A stretch of 64,000 nt of DNA, from contig JAEWVF010000095.1 of assembly GCA_023459215.1 (NCBI GenBank), forward strand, positions 1-64,000. The letters are read 5' to 3'. Positions within the stretch are counted from its first letter, which is position 1, and each line of letters opens with the position of its first letter. Made by a program: the position numbers and the translations under genes. The stretch is from Chloroflexota bacterium. GTDB taxonomy: Bacteria; Chloroflexota; Anaerolineae; Anaerolineales; Villigracilaceae. Of the stretch, positions 30,761-39,800 are shown piece by piece. The notes beneath the pieces are model-generated. The model made no database searches. It saw only the letters and a list, made by a program, of their open reading frames with translations, and was not told where the DNA came from.

Positions 30761-30787
30761 ATAGTTTTCATTGTCAATGAAAACTAT
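30761..30787. promoter_or_regulatory. 27-bp palindrome upstream of the DUF4143 ATPase
   Basis: ATAGTTTTCATTG (30761-30773), a single central T and CAATGAAAACTAT (30775-30787) form a perfect 13-bp inverted repeat. It sits 18 bp before ATG 30742 on the minus strand. Further half-site-like copies (TTTCATT, AATGAAAAC) lie toward the gene. It may be an operator for an unseen dimeric regulator or for the ATPase itself. Confidence 0.65.
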
Positions 30788-30838
30788 TTGAAAATTGTAT
30801 AGTAAATACAGGCGGAGCGCACTTCAGTTCGGTAAAAA

Positions 30839-30875
30839 ATTAATAGTCTGGACTATTATTGCCCAGACTATTAAT
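30839..30875. repeat. inverted repeat ATTAATAGTCTGG
   Basis: ATTAATAGTCTGG (30839-30851) and CCAGACTATTAAT (30863-30875) are a perfect 13-bp inverted pair around an 11-base spacer. It is part of a gene-free stretch (30743-31177), which otherwise has the 31057 hairpin and nothing else that I can support. Confidence 0.6.
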
Positions 30876-31056
30876 TCGCAATAATCAAATGCAAGTTTTC
30901 CAACCAAGGTTTAGAGTTCGCGAAAACTCGCACCAATCTTAGAAATCTTGTTCTAAAAACCTTGCGTACTTTTTGAAACTTTGATAATATTCCCCCACAA
31001 CTGAATACCTTGGCCAACCGGTCGCAAAACTTACCTTCTGTAATTTAACCTTGGAA

Positions 31057-31116
31057 GCGACCACTAACGCAAACTCTTTGGGATTCAAAGAGCACCTGCG
31101 CTGGTGGTCGCTTTTT
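31057..31116 (+). terminator. long nested hairpin with T-tail
   Basis: GCGACCAC (31057-31064) pairs with GTGGTCGC (31104-31111). Inside, CTCTTTG (31074-31080) pairs with CAAAGAG (31086-31092). TTTTT follows. It forms an intrinsic terminator/attenuator, 61 bases before the start of the secreted-protein operon. It may also be the 3' end of a short regulatory RNA. Confidence 0.55.
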
Positions 31117-31177
31117 GCGTTTAATCTCGCGAAAATTCCAGAGCGTTGGCCAGCACATAAACCAACTGGAGGTGTCC

Positions 31178-31696
31178 ATGAAACGCAACAAAGAAATCAT
31201 CATCAGCCCCACCCGCATAGTGACCATCCTGATCGTTTCCCTGATGCTCGTGACGGCCGGCTTCATCATCGTGCCCCGTATCCCCAACTTGTTTGCCCAG
31301 GAACCCATCGGCATGACCGCTGAAGCGGCCGCCCGCGCCGGCGTAGAGGCTTTCCTGTCTGTGGATGCCAAAGCAGGTAAGGCTGCCTGGGTCGAAAAGA
31401 TTTGCAAGGTATCCACGCCCACCGGTTGCAAAGCGACCACTGAAGCCTTCGCCCCAATGCTCTGGCCGTCTGTCGAAAAGAAAAACCTGCGCCTGGAATG
31501 CAAGGCGGCTTCCGCATCCCAGGTTATGGCGATTCAGGAACCTTCCGAGGTCGAGATCTGGGAGCTAAAAACTGCCTGCTCCAACCCGTACACCGGGGAA
31601 AAGGATAACAGCAGCACCCAGGTGATCGTGAGTAAAACCAGCGATGCCGGTTGGAAGTTCGAGCGCATCCGTTTTGATCAGGAGAACAAGCAATGA
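31178..31696 (+). CDS. signal-anchored protein of unknown function
   Basis: 172 residues with a basic start and one hydrophobic helix (about 14-32), then a soluble exported domain with four cysteines that may form disulphides. Not recognised. The longer open frame from 31115 is rejected because ATG 31178 has CTGGAGGTG directly upstream. It begins a tightly packed run of genes (ATGA overlap with the next) in what looks like the conjugation module. Extracellular, possibly part of the mating apparatus. Confidence 0.6.
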   Translation: MKRNKEIIISPTRIVTILIVSLMLVTAGFIIVPRIPNLFAQEPIGMTAEAAARAGVEAFLSVDAKAGKAAWVEKICKVSTPTGCKATTEAFAPMLWPSVEKKNLRLECKAASASQVMAIQEPSEVEIWELKTACSNPYTGEKDNSSTQVIVSKTSDAGWKFERIRFDQENKQ

Positions 31697-33087
31697 TTTC
31701 CTCCAAAAATTTCTTATCTTTGTTGACAACCATCTTGGCTGTCTTCAGTCTGACACTACCCGTCCTGGCTCAAAGCGGTTCTGGATCTGAGGGCTCAGCC
31801 AATTGGGGAGATTTCTTCCAGGCAGATGGAACGCTGCAACCTGGCATCATTGATGGCGGCGAAATCAGCCAGCCTGCCGACTGGATGCCCGACCTCGGGC
31901 CCTTGGCCGACTGGGGCATCAGCATGGAAGCCACCTACCACGTTTATACAGCTCCAGATGGCTCCACCATGATGACTCCCACAGCCTCCACCCTGTTTTT
32001 CATGGCCATGAACCCCACCGCATCCGGGCTGATCAATTCTAATGGTGAGGTGGGTATGGGAGGAAGTTTGGCAATCCAAATCGCCGGCTCCCTGGCTGGT
32101 GGCAACACCACACCGCAACAACTTCTAAGCAACATTTTTCAGATGCTTGGGGAAAACAGCGGCATCACCCAGGTACAGGCAGATCAGTTTGCCGATGCTC
32201 TGATCAACAACCCCGGCAATGTCTGGGCATTTCTCGACCCGCGGGGAGATACCTGGAATATCTTTCAACAACTTCTGATCACATCTTTAACCGACCAGAA
32301 TATTTACTTAATTGCCCTGCTCTACGACACCTGTTCCAATTCTCCAACCGGCTGTCCACCCGAGTTATGTCTTGCCAACCCTGTTGCCTGCGGATTGCCC
32401 CCGACTGAGATTGTGGCAACCCCTGAAGCAACCCAGACGCCACCCCCATCCTGCCCCGGGCCGTCCATTTCGCAGGCCCAGCCTTCCCTATCTATTTCGG
32501 CTTCAGCGCCCAGCTACCCGTTGGTTGTTGGCCAGGACCCTGAAAAACGCGGCGCGGATGTGCAGGCCTCCGTTTCCATTCCACCAGTGATTTACACCTG
32601 GCATGAACCCATTTTCGAAACCGAAGAAGTTTGCCGTGGCGGCATCAACGACATTCCGCTAACCTGCCGCAACGTACAGGTATTCAAAGGCTGCCGCGCA
32701 CACACTGAAACCCTGCCCGAACAAATCACCAACTCTCGGACAACCGCAACGCTGTCGGGGGCTAGTCGTGATTGGATTGTCAGTGACCTGGGAGCCACTT
32801 GGTACGGCGCCTTCGTGCACCAGGGTTGGTTCGACTTGAAGCGCTACAGCTCTCCAAGCACTGGTTGCGGGGGCGGCACCTGCACCTTCAACCTGTCTGC
32901 CCTGCAAGTGCCCTTTGCCGACCCTGGCATATTTGACCTGCTGGTTTCGGTCAATACAGCAGGCACCTTTTTCAACGGCAGGATGATCACCCAACCGCGC
33001 GTTCTGAGCCAAACCGGAGATATGAAGGTATGGGTCATCCTGCCCACCCTGATCGACGCCTCGACCAGCGGCGGAACCCTGCCGTAA
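31693..33087 (+). CDS. secreted protein with Thr/Pro linker, unknown function
   Basis: 464 residues with a cleavable signal peptide ending near PVLAQS (about 26). The N-terminal domain (about 30-215) is Gly/Asn/Gln-rich. A Thr/Pro linker (ATPEATQTPPPS, about 240-255) leads to a C-terminal beta-rich domain with several Cys (about 310-460). No family recognised. Coupled to the upstream gene by ATGA and overlapped at its end by a 51-residue membrane ORF. Probably a surface component of the conjugation machinery, or an adhesin. Confidence 0.6.
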   Translation: MISSKNFLSLLTTILAVFSLTLPVLAQSGSGSEGSANWGDFFQADGTLQPGIIDGGEISQPADWMPDLGPLADWGISMEATYHVYTAPDGSTMMTPTASTLFFMAMNPTASGLINSNGEVGMGGSLAIQIAGSLAGGNTTPQQLLSNIFQMLGENSGITQVQADQFADALINNPGNVWAFLDPRGDTWNIFQQLLITSLTDQNIYLIALLYDTCSNSPTGCPPELCLANPVACGLPPTEIVATPEATQTPPPSCPGPSISQAQPSLSISASAPSYPLVVGQDPEKRGADVQASVSIPPVIYTWHEPIFETEEVCRGGINDIPLTCRNVQVFKGCRAHTETLPEQITNSRTTATLSGASRDWIVSDLGATWYGAFVHQGWFDLKRYSSPSTGCGGGTCTFNLSALQVPFADPGIFDLLVSVNTAGTFFNGRMITQPRVLSQTGDMKVWVILPTLIDASTSGGTLP

Positions 33088-33185
33088 TCCGTGAAGAGCA
33101 GCGCCTGATCTTCACGATCGGCACATTCCTTCTGACCTTCTTGCTGACAACCGCTTTCATCACTCTGTTATGGCAAAAACCATGA
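33030..33185 (+). CDS. 51-residue single-pass membrane protein
   Basis: A small frame from ATG 33030 (in a different frame, within the end of the secreted-protein gene) to TGA 33183-33185. The first 22 residues are basic. One hydrophobic helix follows (LIFTIGTFLLTFLLTTAFITLLW), then a short tail. It bridges the gap between the secreted-protein gene and the next membrane protein, overlapping the latter by an ATGA. The layout and the clean hydrophobic helix make it a likely real small gene of the conjugation operon, though no ribosome-binding site is obvious. Confidence 0.55.
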   Translation: MGHPAHPDRRLDQRRNPAVIREEQRLIFTIGTFLLTFLLTTAFITLLWQKP

Positions 33186-33865
33186 TTTTCGACCAGATCA
33201 ACTCCTTCCTGCTCGACCTGCCCATCTACCTGCTGAATGGCCTGTTATGGCTGGTCTATGCCCTGGTGGGGTCATTGAGCGCCTTGCTCAGCGCCGGCGC
33301 GGCAACCGTGATGGCTTTGGTTGTGGACAGCACCGTTCAGCAGCTTTCCGGTTCGCGCCCACTGCGCCAGGGCCGGGGAGAAAGTCCGCCGATCACCCGC
33401 ACCGCGCAAATCCTGACCGCCGGGGTGTTTCTCCTGTGGTTCGGGGCGCAATGGGGAATGGGCGCGCCGGTGCCCTGGATCGGCGCAGCCATGTGGCTCA
33501 CGGGCCTCGGGGCGGTTCTGATCTCCCCGGCCCAACGCTTCAACCTGCTCTGGTTTGTGAAATCCGGGGTGGCTGTTTACGCGCTGGCCGTTATCGGCAG
33601 CCGTCTATATCTGAACATGACCAGCGAAGTCTCACCCGAGGTCTGGGCTGGCATGCTTGGCACCGCACAGACCGCCGTGAATATCGTCGCCAACACGCGC
33701 GGGAATGTCACCACTGTCATCGTTTGGGCACTCTGGTTGGTGATCCCCCTGGGCTATTTTTCGCTCCTGGTCCAGAAATTGTTCCAGAACCCTGTTTCGC
33801 TTGTCAACCCGCTCGCATCCTACGCGGACATGCTCGCCATGTTACGTGATCGGGGTGGGCGATAA
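33182..33865 (+). CDS. multi-pass membrane protein, conjugation module
   Basis: 227 residues with five or six predicted membrane helices (about 12-45, 73-95, 100-120, 128-145, 180-205) and no recognised family. ATG 33182 overlaps the stop of the 51-residue gene (ATGA). An alternative ATG at 33170 would add four residues. Topology and position among secreted proteins and upstream of a VirB4-like ATPase suggest a membrane channel component (VirB6-like role by inference only). Confidence 0.6.
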   Translation: MIFDQINSFLLDLPIYLLNGLLWLVYALVGSLSALLSAGAATVMALVVDSTVQQLSGSRPLRQGRGESPPITRTAQILTAGVFLLWFGAQWGMGAPVPWIGAAMWLTGLGAVLISPAQRFNLLWFVKSGVAVYALAVIGSRLYLNMTSEVSPEVWAGMLGTAQTAVNIVANTRGNVTTVIVWALWLVIPLGYFSLLVQKLFQNPVSLVNPLASYADMLAMLRDRGGR

Positions 33866-33888
33866 ACCCATATTTTTAGGAGAAGAAC

Positions 33889-34344
33889 ATGTCTGAAGAA
33901 ACGAATCCCAATCAAGAGCTCGGCTTTCTCGCAACCTGTGACCTGGTAAGCGAGGCAATGGGCGAGTATTACGAAAAACACGACCAGGTGATCGCCAATC
34001 TGGAAGCCCGCGCGCAAGCCCTGTTCGCCCGCATCGCACCCGAACACGTGCCTTTTGCCGAGTGCTATTCCAATGGCGACGAGAGCATTATCTGTGATGT
34101 GGAGGATGTGATGGATGGCTTTGGTTTGCTTTCGCTCTCCTTCCACAAAGGAGCAACGCCGGAGGCTGACTATTTCCTGGTCGCGAATTACATGGAACTC
34201 GCCAGTCCAGTGCGCATTTACAGCCTGTACGATCTGGGCCGTGCCCTGTGCGAGATTACGGAAATGGCCCAAGATGTTTTGAAAGCATTCAAACAAGTCA
34301 TTCGGGATGGCAATCAGTGTCCGGTGACTTCCAGTCTGGAATAA
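33889..34344 (+). CDS. conserved-looking small soluble protein, unknown
   Basis: 151 acidic residues, no signal peptide or membrane segment, four Cys spread through the chain. Not recognised. AGGAG precedes ATG 33889. It follows the membrane gene by 23 bases and is probably cotranscribed with it. Confidence 0.5.
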   Translation: MSEETNPNQELGFLATCDLVSEAMGEYYEKHDQVIANLEARAQALFARIAPEHVPFAECYSNGDESIICDVEDVMDGFGLLSLSFHKGATPEADYFLVANYMELASPVRIYSLYDLGRALCEITEMAQDVLKAFKQVIRDGNQCPVTSSLE

Positions 34345-34434
34345 GCAGGCTGGTAAATCCGTCCTGTTCATCCTTTATGGATGGACAGGATCAATTTATC
34401 AACCTACCCTGAAGGGTTGTTGATACTGCATCTC

Positions 34435-34536
34435 AACGTTGGTTGGTTTTTCGAACGTAGGCTTTTATTTTGAACGTTGGTTCATTTTTCGATGAACCCA
34501 GTTTTACAAACGTTGGCTTTTGTTTTTCAACGTTGG
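34435..34536. repeat. iteron-like AACGTTGG array
   Basis: AACGTTGG or a close variant occurs at 34435, 34454 (AACGTAGG), 34473, 34509 and 34529. Spacings are 19, 19, 36 and 20 bp, so the copies sit on one face of the helix with one position degenerate. T-rich tracts separate them. The array is in a gene-free stretch (34345-34764). It could be an origin of vegetative replication, an oriT-associated site or an operator. After it, hairpins such as CCGGAGC-ATC-GCTTCGG and CGGAGC-ATT-GCTCCG (34578-34625) occur. Confidence 0.65.
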
Positions 34537-34764
34537 CTCTTTGCATCTTACCAACTGAATAGCTGTACCACAAGCACCGGAGCATCGCTTCGGTACAAGA
34601 CACACAGCATCGGAGCATTGCTCCGGCACACGGGAAACACTCAATCCTTTTGCACCTGCCACTGGCAGGTGCAGGCCGGGTATCTCCCCGGCCAATTCAT
34701 TCATCAGCCGGGACAACAACCCGGCAAGCTACTGTGGCGGCAGCCACAGCACAAGGAGGCTCAA

Positions 34765-34974
34765 ATGGCTGTAACTGACACACTGTTCCTTAAAATGGGT
34801 GGGGATGGCAATATTCTCCTCCCGGTAGTTGACTCGCCGCTCCTGGAAGCGCACTGCCCCGAATGCGGGGAAGCCCTGCGCCTGGGAACGCTGGATCCGC
34901 TAACCACCGGAGGCTACTCCATCCCATTCGTCTTCTGCAAAAACAACTGTGACCTGCGCAGTTATGCCTTCTGA
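34765..34974 (+). CDS. small zinc-ribbon-like protein
   Basis: 69 residues with paired cysteines CPECG (about 31-35) and CKNNC (about 57-62), suggesting a small zinc ribbon. CAAGGAGG precedes ATG 34765. The longer frame from 34477 is a chance extension through the iteron region. It could bind nucleic acid or protein in the transfer module; the role is unknown. Confidence 0.55.
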   Translation: MAVTDTLFLKMGGDGNILLPVVDSPLLEAHCPECGEALRLGTLDPLTTGGYSIPFVFCKNNCDLRSYAF

Positions 34975-34982
34975 GAGGCGAC

Positions 34983-35183
34983 ATGCAACCCATCGATGTC
35001 ATCCTCCGCGGAGCAATCCAATTCGCAGTCATGGGAGTCTGGGGTCTGTTTGGCCTGGCGCTCGTCGTCGGCCTGACCGGCAGAACCATCCGCTGGTTGT
35101 GGGTACTGACCCACCCAGTCCGGGCGGTAGTACATATCCCAGCTGAAGACGTGGTTGATGCAGAATGGGTACGCGATCTGTAA
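34983..35183 (+). CDS. 66-residue membrane protein
   Basis: One hydrophobic segment (about 10-35, AIQFAVMGVWGLFGLALVVGLTG), followed by a short soluble tail. GAGAGG precedes ATG 34983, eight bases after the previous stop. Unrecognised. Confidence 0.5.
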   Translation: MQPIDVILRGAIQFAVMGVWGLFGLALVVGLTGRTIRWLWVLTHPVRAVVHIPAEDVVDAEWVRDL

Positions 35184-35261
35184 CCCATCCGGCGCAGCCA
35201 CCCAGAAACAAAACCCTACAACGAATCAAACACATCCCGGATTGGCGCAAGCCGTCCACCC

Positions 35262-35304
35262 ATGCAAACAGGGAGATCAAGCGATCCTCCCTGTTTGCAT
35301 TTTT
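35262..35304 (+). terminator. strong intrinsic terminator
   Basis: ATGCAAACAGGGAG (35262-35275) pairs perfectly with CTCCCTGTTTGCAT (35287-35300) over an 11-base loop, followed by a T-run to 35304. It ends the small zinc-ribbon/membrane gene unit; the next gene starts at 35340. Confidence 0.8.
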
Positions 35305-35339
35305 AGACAAGCTGCCGGTCATCCGGCAAGGAGAACAAG

Positions 35340-35921
35340 ATGCAACAGCTCTACACCGTCAAAATCACGCGGGTCATCCTGGCGGAAAATCTGGTCGAGG
35401 CGCGCAAGCTGGGACTCTCGATAGACAATCCGCAGGATGTCGAGTGCGTTGAACCTATCCAGGGACTGTACGACATCCCGCAAGGTTGGGCAGACGCCAT
35501 TCCATACGGCGCCGGGCAGCAAAACACCCGGCAGTGCCTGCTGGCCCTACTGGCAGCAGACAACCGGTTCGATCACCTTGAAGTCCACCCCTGCCTGGCA
35601 GTCGGCAGGGATGAAAAAGGCCAGATACTCCTGGAACAATGCGAGGAGAAAGATCCCGCTGTTTGTGTCTGGTCGGTCTACGGACACCTGATCGCTGGCG
35701 GCCTGGAATGCCTGGCCGACTTTGATCAGCGCGAACAGGCCGAAGATTTCCGCGGCCAGATCATCAAGATCCAGGGTATATGGGCGCAAGCGGATGAACA
35801 TTTCACCGCGTCCGGAACACGTCCGGCCTTTGTCGAAGACGGACACCTGGAAGCCTATTTCGAAGACCGCATCAGCGGCGGCGACCTGTACGGCGGCCAA
35901 CCTTTGACCGAGGATTGGTAG
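35340..35921 (+). CDS. unknown soluble protein
   Basis: 193 acidic residues, no membrane segment. Contains LAVGRDEKGQILLEQ and CVWSVYGHLIAGGLECLADF but no family known to me. CAAGGAGAACAAG precedes ATG 35340. It starts a block of three closely spaced soluble genes ahead of the large ATPase. Confidence 0.5.
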   Translation: MQQLYTVKITRVILAENLVEARKLGLSIDNPQDVECVEPIQGLYDIPQGWADAIPYGAGQQNTRQCLLALLAADNRFDHLEVHPCLAVGRDEKGQILLEQCEEKDPAVCVWSVYGHLIAGGLECLADFDQREQAEDFRGQIIKIQGIWAQADEHFTASGTRPAFVEDGHLEAYFEDRISGGDLYGGQPLTEDW

Positions 35922-35928
35922 GTGGAGC

Positions 35929-36414
35929 ATGCAAAGCTCTTTTCTGACCCACCTCCAGCCATCCTTCAGCGCCGAACACCGTCGCTTCAGACCGGTACTT
36001 GAAATGGCACACAAACTAGACATCGGCACCAATCCCTCACCCGAAGCTCTTTTCGATGCCGGCACGGCTGGCTTCCAGATCTGGTGCACGCCCGCGGATT
36101 ACCCGCAAGGCTGGGAACCGGTCATCTCGAAGCTGTTTCCCGGCGCTTTCGCCAAAGACTGCGCCTATGTCGCCTCGGTCCACTGGCGTTGGGAGGGTGA
36201 GACGATTGTCGGCCTGAACTTGTCGACAGCCGCCTATGCCCTGGCGGATAACATCAGCGAGCGCTTCACCGATTCTGAAACGCGCCGCAACGTGAATGGC
36301 AAACAGACCATCTACAACCGTCCCGAGGATCTGGCCTGGGCAAGGAAGCACATCCACATCCTGTTCAGGCTGGCCGGTGTGCCGACCCCGCCCATCCATA
36401 CCGAAAAGGAATGA
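35929..36414 (+). CDS. unknown soluble protein
   Basis: 161 residues, neutral, rich in Trp and Ala. A stretch with AFAKDCAYVASVHWRWEGE resembles an enzyme-like strand-loop but no family can be assigned. It lies seven bases after the preceding stop, so it is in the same operon. Its stop overlaps an alternative start of the next gene. Confidence 0.5.
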   Translation: MQSSFLTHLQPSFSAEHRRFRPVLEMAHKLDIGTNPSPEALFDAGTAGFQIWCTPADYPQGWEPVISKLFPGAFAKDCAYVASVHWRWEGETIVGLNLSTAAYALADNISERFTDSETRRNVNGKQTIYNRPEDLAWARKHIHILFRLAGVPTPPIHTEKE

Positions 36415-36419
36415 CACCC

Positions 36420-36689
36420 ATGAGCGAAATCAAAAGTAACCGCGAACTGTGGGGTGTGGATTTCCCCATTGGCGCTGAATGGGACGCCGGCGTCACGGCA
36501 CCGCATGTGCCCCCTGATAAAGCCGGGCGCTGGACGGTCCGGCGCGAAGCCGGGGGTTTTGCTGTTACCTTTCACCATTTTCAATCCGGCGCGGAGGATC
36601 TCCTGAATACCTTCCCGCCCACTGAAACAGGCGAAGTGGCCGCCAAAATCCATGCGCTGGCATCCCGCCTGGCCCCTCTCATCAAATAA
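36420..36689 (+). CDS. small unknown protein
   Basis: 89 residues. AAGGA at 36406-36410 sits nine bases before ATG 36420, which is therefore preferred over ATG 36411. No motif recognised. Probably in the same operon as the two genes upstream. Confidence 0.45.
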   Translation: MSEIKSNRELWGVDFPIGAEWDAGVTAPHVPPDKAGRWTVRREAGGFAVTFHHFQSGAEDLLNTFPPTETGEVAAKIHALASRLAPLIK

Positions 36690-36706
36690 AACAGAACTGC
36701 GCCACC

Positions 36707-36776
36707 CGCCCATGAGCACCGGAGCTTCCTTCTCTCAATTAATTAGGGAGCTCCGGTACAGGTCTGCTCGTGGGCG
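36707..36776. other. long stem-loop upstream of the VirB4-like gene
   Basis: CGCCCATGAGCA (36707-36718) pairs with TGCTCGTGGGCG (36765-36776), and within it ACCGGAGCT (36718-36726) pairs with AGCTCCGGT (36749-36757). The GAGCACCGGAGC word recalls the hairpins at 34574-34625. It may be an attenuator or a processed RNA site before the ATPase gene. Confidence 0.55.
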
Positions 36777-36814
36777 GTTGAGGCAATGCCTGTTTTTCCG
36801 TTCAGGAGACGTGA

Positions 36815-39800
36815 ATGATTCAAAGCATCAAGAATATCATCCCCAAGTGGCTGCGCTTCGAGCACAAAACCGAGCTTGCGCCGAACGATCTGGTCATCCA
36901 CGACAGCAACATCGTTTTTGACGGCGACCGCCTGGATTACCTGTGGTTCCACCTGACTGAGCGCGAGGCCGGCAAGGAATTCAGCGGCTACCGCGTGGTG
37001 CGCCTGCTGCACGTCAAGTTCATCCCGATCGAGGTCAGGTCGGACGCGGGCCTCTTGCAAAAGATGCGCTCTGTGCTGCGCGGCGCGAACGGCGCCAACA
37101 TCAACCTGGTCTATGTGGCCGCCGGCATTTTCGATGAGCCCGCGATCGGGATTGTGCAGTGCTACGGCGTCTCATCTTTTGCGGAAAGCCTGGAAGCGGC
37201 CGCCCGCCAATCCCTGCGCGACCTGGCTGTCCTGGAAGCCGGACTCAAGGGCGCGTACCGCCAGTTGCGTCTGGATCCTTTGGGCATCCGGGTGGCGCAG
37301 TGGCTGTACAGCTCGCTCGAACAATTTCCACACGCGATCGTGGCGGTGGGTCATCCCGATCCGCGTGAGAACGTGCGCGAAAATAACCGCAACCAGCGCA
37401 ATCCACTGATCGATGCCGACAACACTGCCCTGAATATGTCCTTGCAGCAGAATGAAATTTTATATCGGGGCATGTCCAGCTTGGGCGAGGAGTTCCTGCT
37501 GATGGTGCTGTCCTACAGCGTCCCGGTGCGCACAATTAGCGCGATGCTGGCCGGGTTCGCCGAGGAAGTCTCGATCTGGGCCAGCCAGCAAAGCGGGGTG
37601 CGCTCGGCCTCCTTTGGCATCTCGCTGCCGGCCATGCTCTCCGGGGCCTTGGCCGAATCTGCCTCCAGCAACTATGGCTACGGCCTGGGCGAGGCTCACA
37701 CCAGCGGCGAAGCCCATACCGATGGGCAGGCCCAATCTGAAGGCCAGGCACAAACGATTGGACAGGCCGAATCGCGCGGCTGGTCGCATTCCATCTCAAA
37801 AGGCACCACGACCAGCGAAGGAACAACCGTCACGGATGGCACCAGCCTGATGGACGGCACTTCGCATGTCGAAAGCCAGTCGCAGAGCAGCGGACAATCC
37901 AGCGCTGTTTCGCACACCGATTCGGTCGGCGGCGCACACACCGAAACCGACTCAAAGGGCTGGAATGCCGGGGTCAGCGCAGCCGGCAAGGATATTCCAA
38001 TCGTCGGCGGAATCGTCAAGGCTCTGGGCTTCGGGGATGTCAAGGTCAATGCCGGGTACAACCAGGGTGAGGCGGTATCGGATATGAGCAGTTGGGGAGC
38101 CTCCGATACTACATCCTCGATGTCGATGAGTTCAAGCAGCTCCGGGGTTGCAGACGGCGTTTCGCATGCCGAAGGCAGGAGTCATTCCGAAGGCAAAAGC
38201 CAGTCCGTCTCCCATTCGGAGAGTGAATCCTGGGGCTCGTCGGGTTCGGTCACCAACTCAGTAGCCGATACCACCAGCCAAAGCAGCACGCTCTCGCAGG
38301 CGGATACCAAATCCACCTCGGACACGAAATCCAGCGCCGAATCGACCGGGCTGGGCATCGGGCGCTCGGCCAGTTCCGGGTTGATGGTGGGGGTCGCGCC
38401 CTCCTTCTCGATCGGCGAGTCGGCCCAATGGCAGAATGACCCGGCCATGCTGATCACGCAAATCATGCGCACCCAGGAAAAATTGCTGAACATCGCCAGC
38501 ATTGAAGGAGCCTTCCACACCGATGTCTACGCTCTGGCGCGCAGTGAGCGCGGACTGCAGGCCCTGATGGGGTTGATCCCGGAGAGCTTCCAGGGTACGG
38601 AAGATGTGGTCACCGGCGTCCAGTGCCGCGACCTGGCCGGCGAGGAGCAGGCCTATATCCGCAAACACGCCTCGGTCTTTACCCCATCGACCCGCATGGA
38701 GCGCATCCCGGGCGTGCTTTCCGGTTACATGGATTCGACCCTGCTGACCATGCTCCAAACGGCAGCCTATGTCGCGCCGGGGGTCTTTGAACAGGGTGCG
38801 GCCCTGACCACCCAGGAGGAAACCCCGCCTTTTGCCTTCTATCCCGACATGCCCGGCGATTTGATCCTGGGCAGGCAGTACTCGGTGGAAACCGGCCGGG
38901 TGACGGATGCCCTGTTGAAGCTCTCCCCGGAACGACACTTCCATACCGCCTTTATCGGGGATTCCGGCTTCGGGAAATCGGTGGCCGCCGAACGCCTGGC
39001 TTTCGAGGTCATGACCAAACTGCAGCACCGCGTCATCGTCCTGGATTTCGGCCAGGGCTGGCGGCGGGCATTACGCTGGCCGGGCAGCCAGGGCCGGGTG
39101 GACATCCGCCAGCTGCACCCGGGGGCTGAACGCCCGCTGCGCTGGAATTTCCTGCAAGTCCCCAAACGGATCGAGGCTTCGCGCTACCGCACAATGGTTT
39201 GCGAACTGTTCGCGAATGCCGGCCGGATGGGACCCAGGCAGCTCGGCTTCCTGCGCCGGGCCCTGACCGAAGTCTATGCCCGCCAGGGAGTTCTGTTTGG
39301 AAACATCGATGAGTGTTTTTCGCGTCTCATTCAGGAGGCAATGAGCGAGATCAAATCCAAAAAAACGGTCAATGAGTATGAGAGCGAAGGCCTGAAGCGC
39401 GCCCGCGAAAGGAAATTTGAAACCCTGACCCTTGAAAAGCAGGAACGCCTGCTGGTTTCTGAAAACGAAGCCAAAACCCTCGGGCTTCAGGCGGGCAAAC
39501 CGGTGCTGGCATTGAATGCGGAGCAACGCCAGGCCCTGGCCGTTTATCGCAGCAGCCAGGTCAGCGTCCGGGATTGGATCGCGGTCCTGCGCAAGTATTA
39601 CGAAAGCGTCTCCAAAAAGAACGACCAGGCCAGCCGCACCTCCCTGGAAGGCGTCTTGCTGCGCCTGGAGCAGTTCGATGAAGGCCAGATGTGCCAGCAG
39701 TATGGGCCGGGTGCCGATAGTTTGGCGATCGAGGATCTCGGTTTGCTGGGGCCGCAGGCCGATCCCTGGGGCGTAGCGGTCATCGAGGGCGGCGCGGATA

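Noticed and set aside
34477..34764. N-terminal extension of the small zinc-ribbon gene
   Set aside because: It runs through the AACGTTGG array and hairpins; ATG 34765 has a strong ribosome site.
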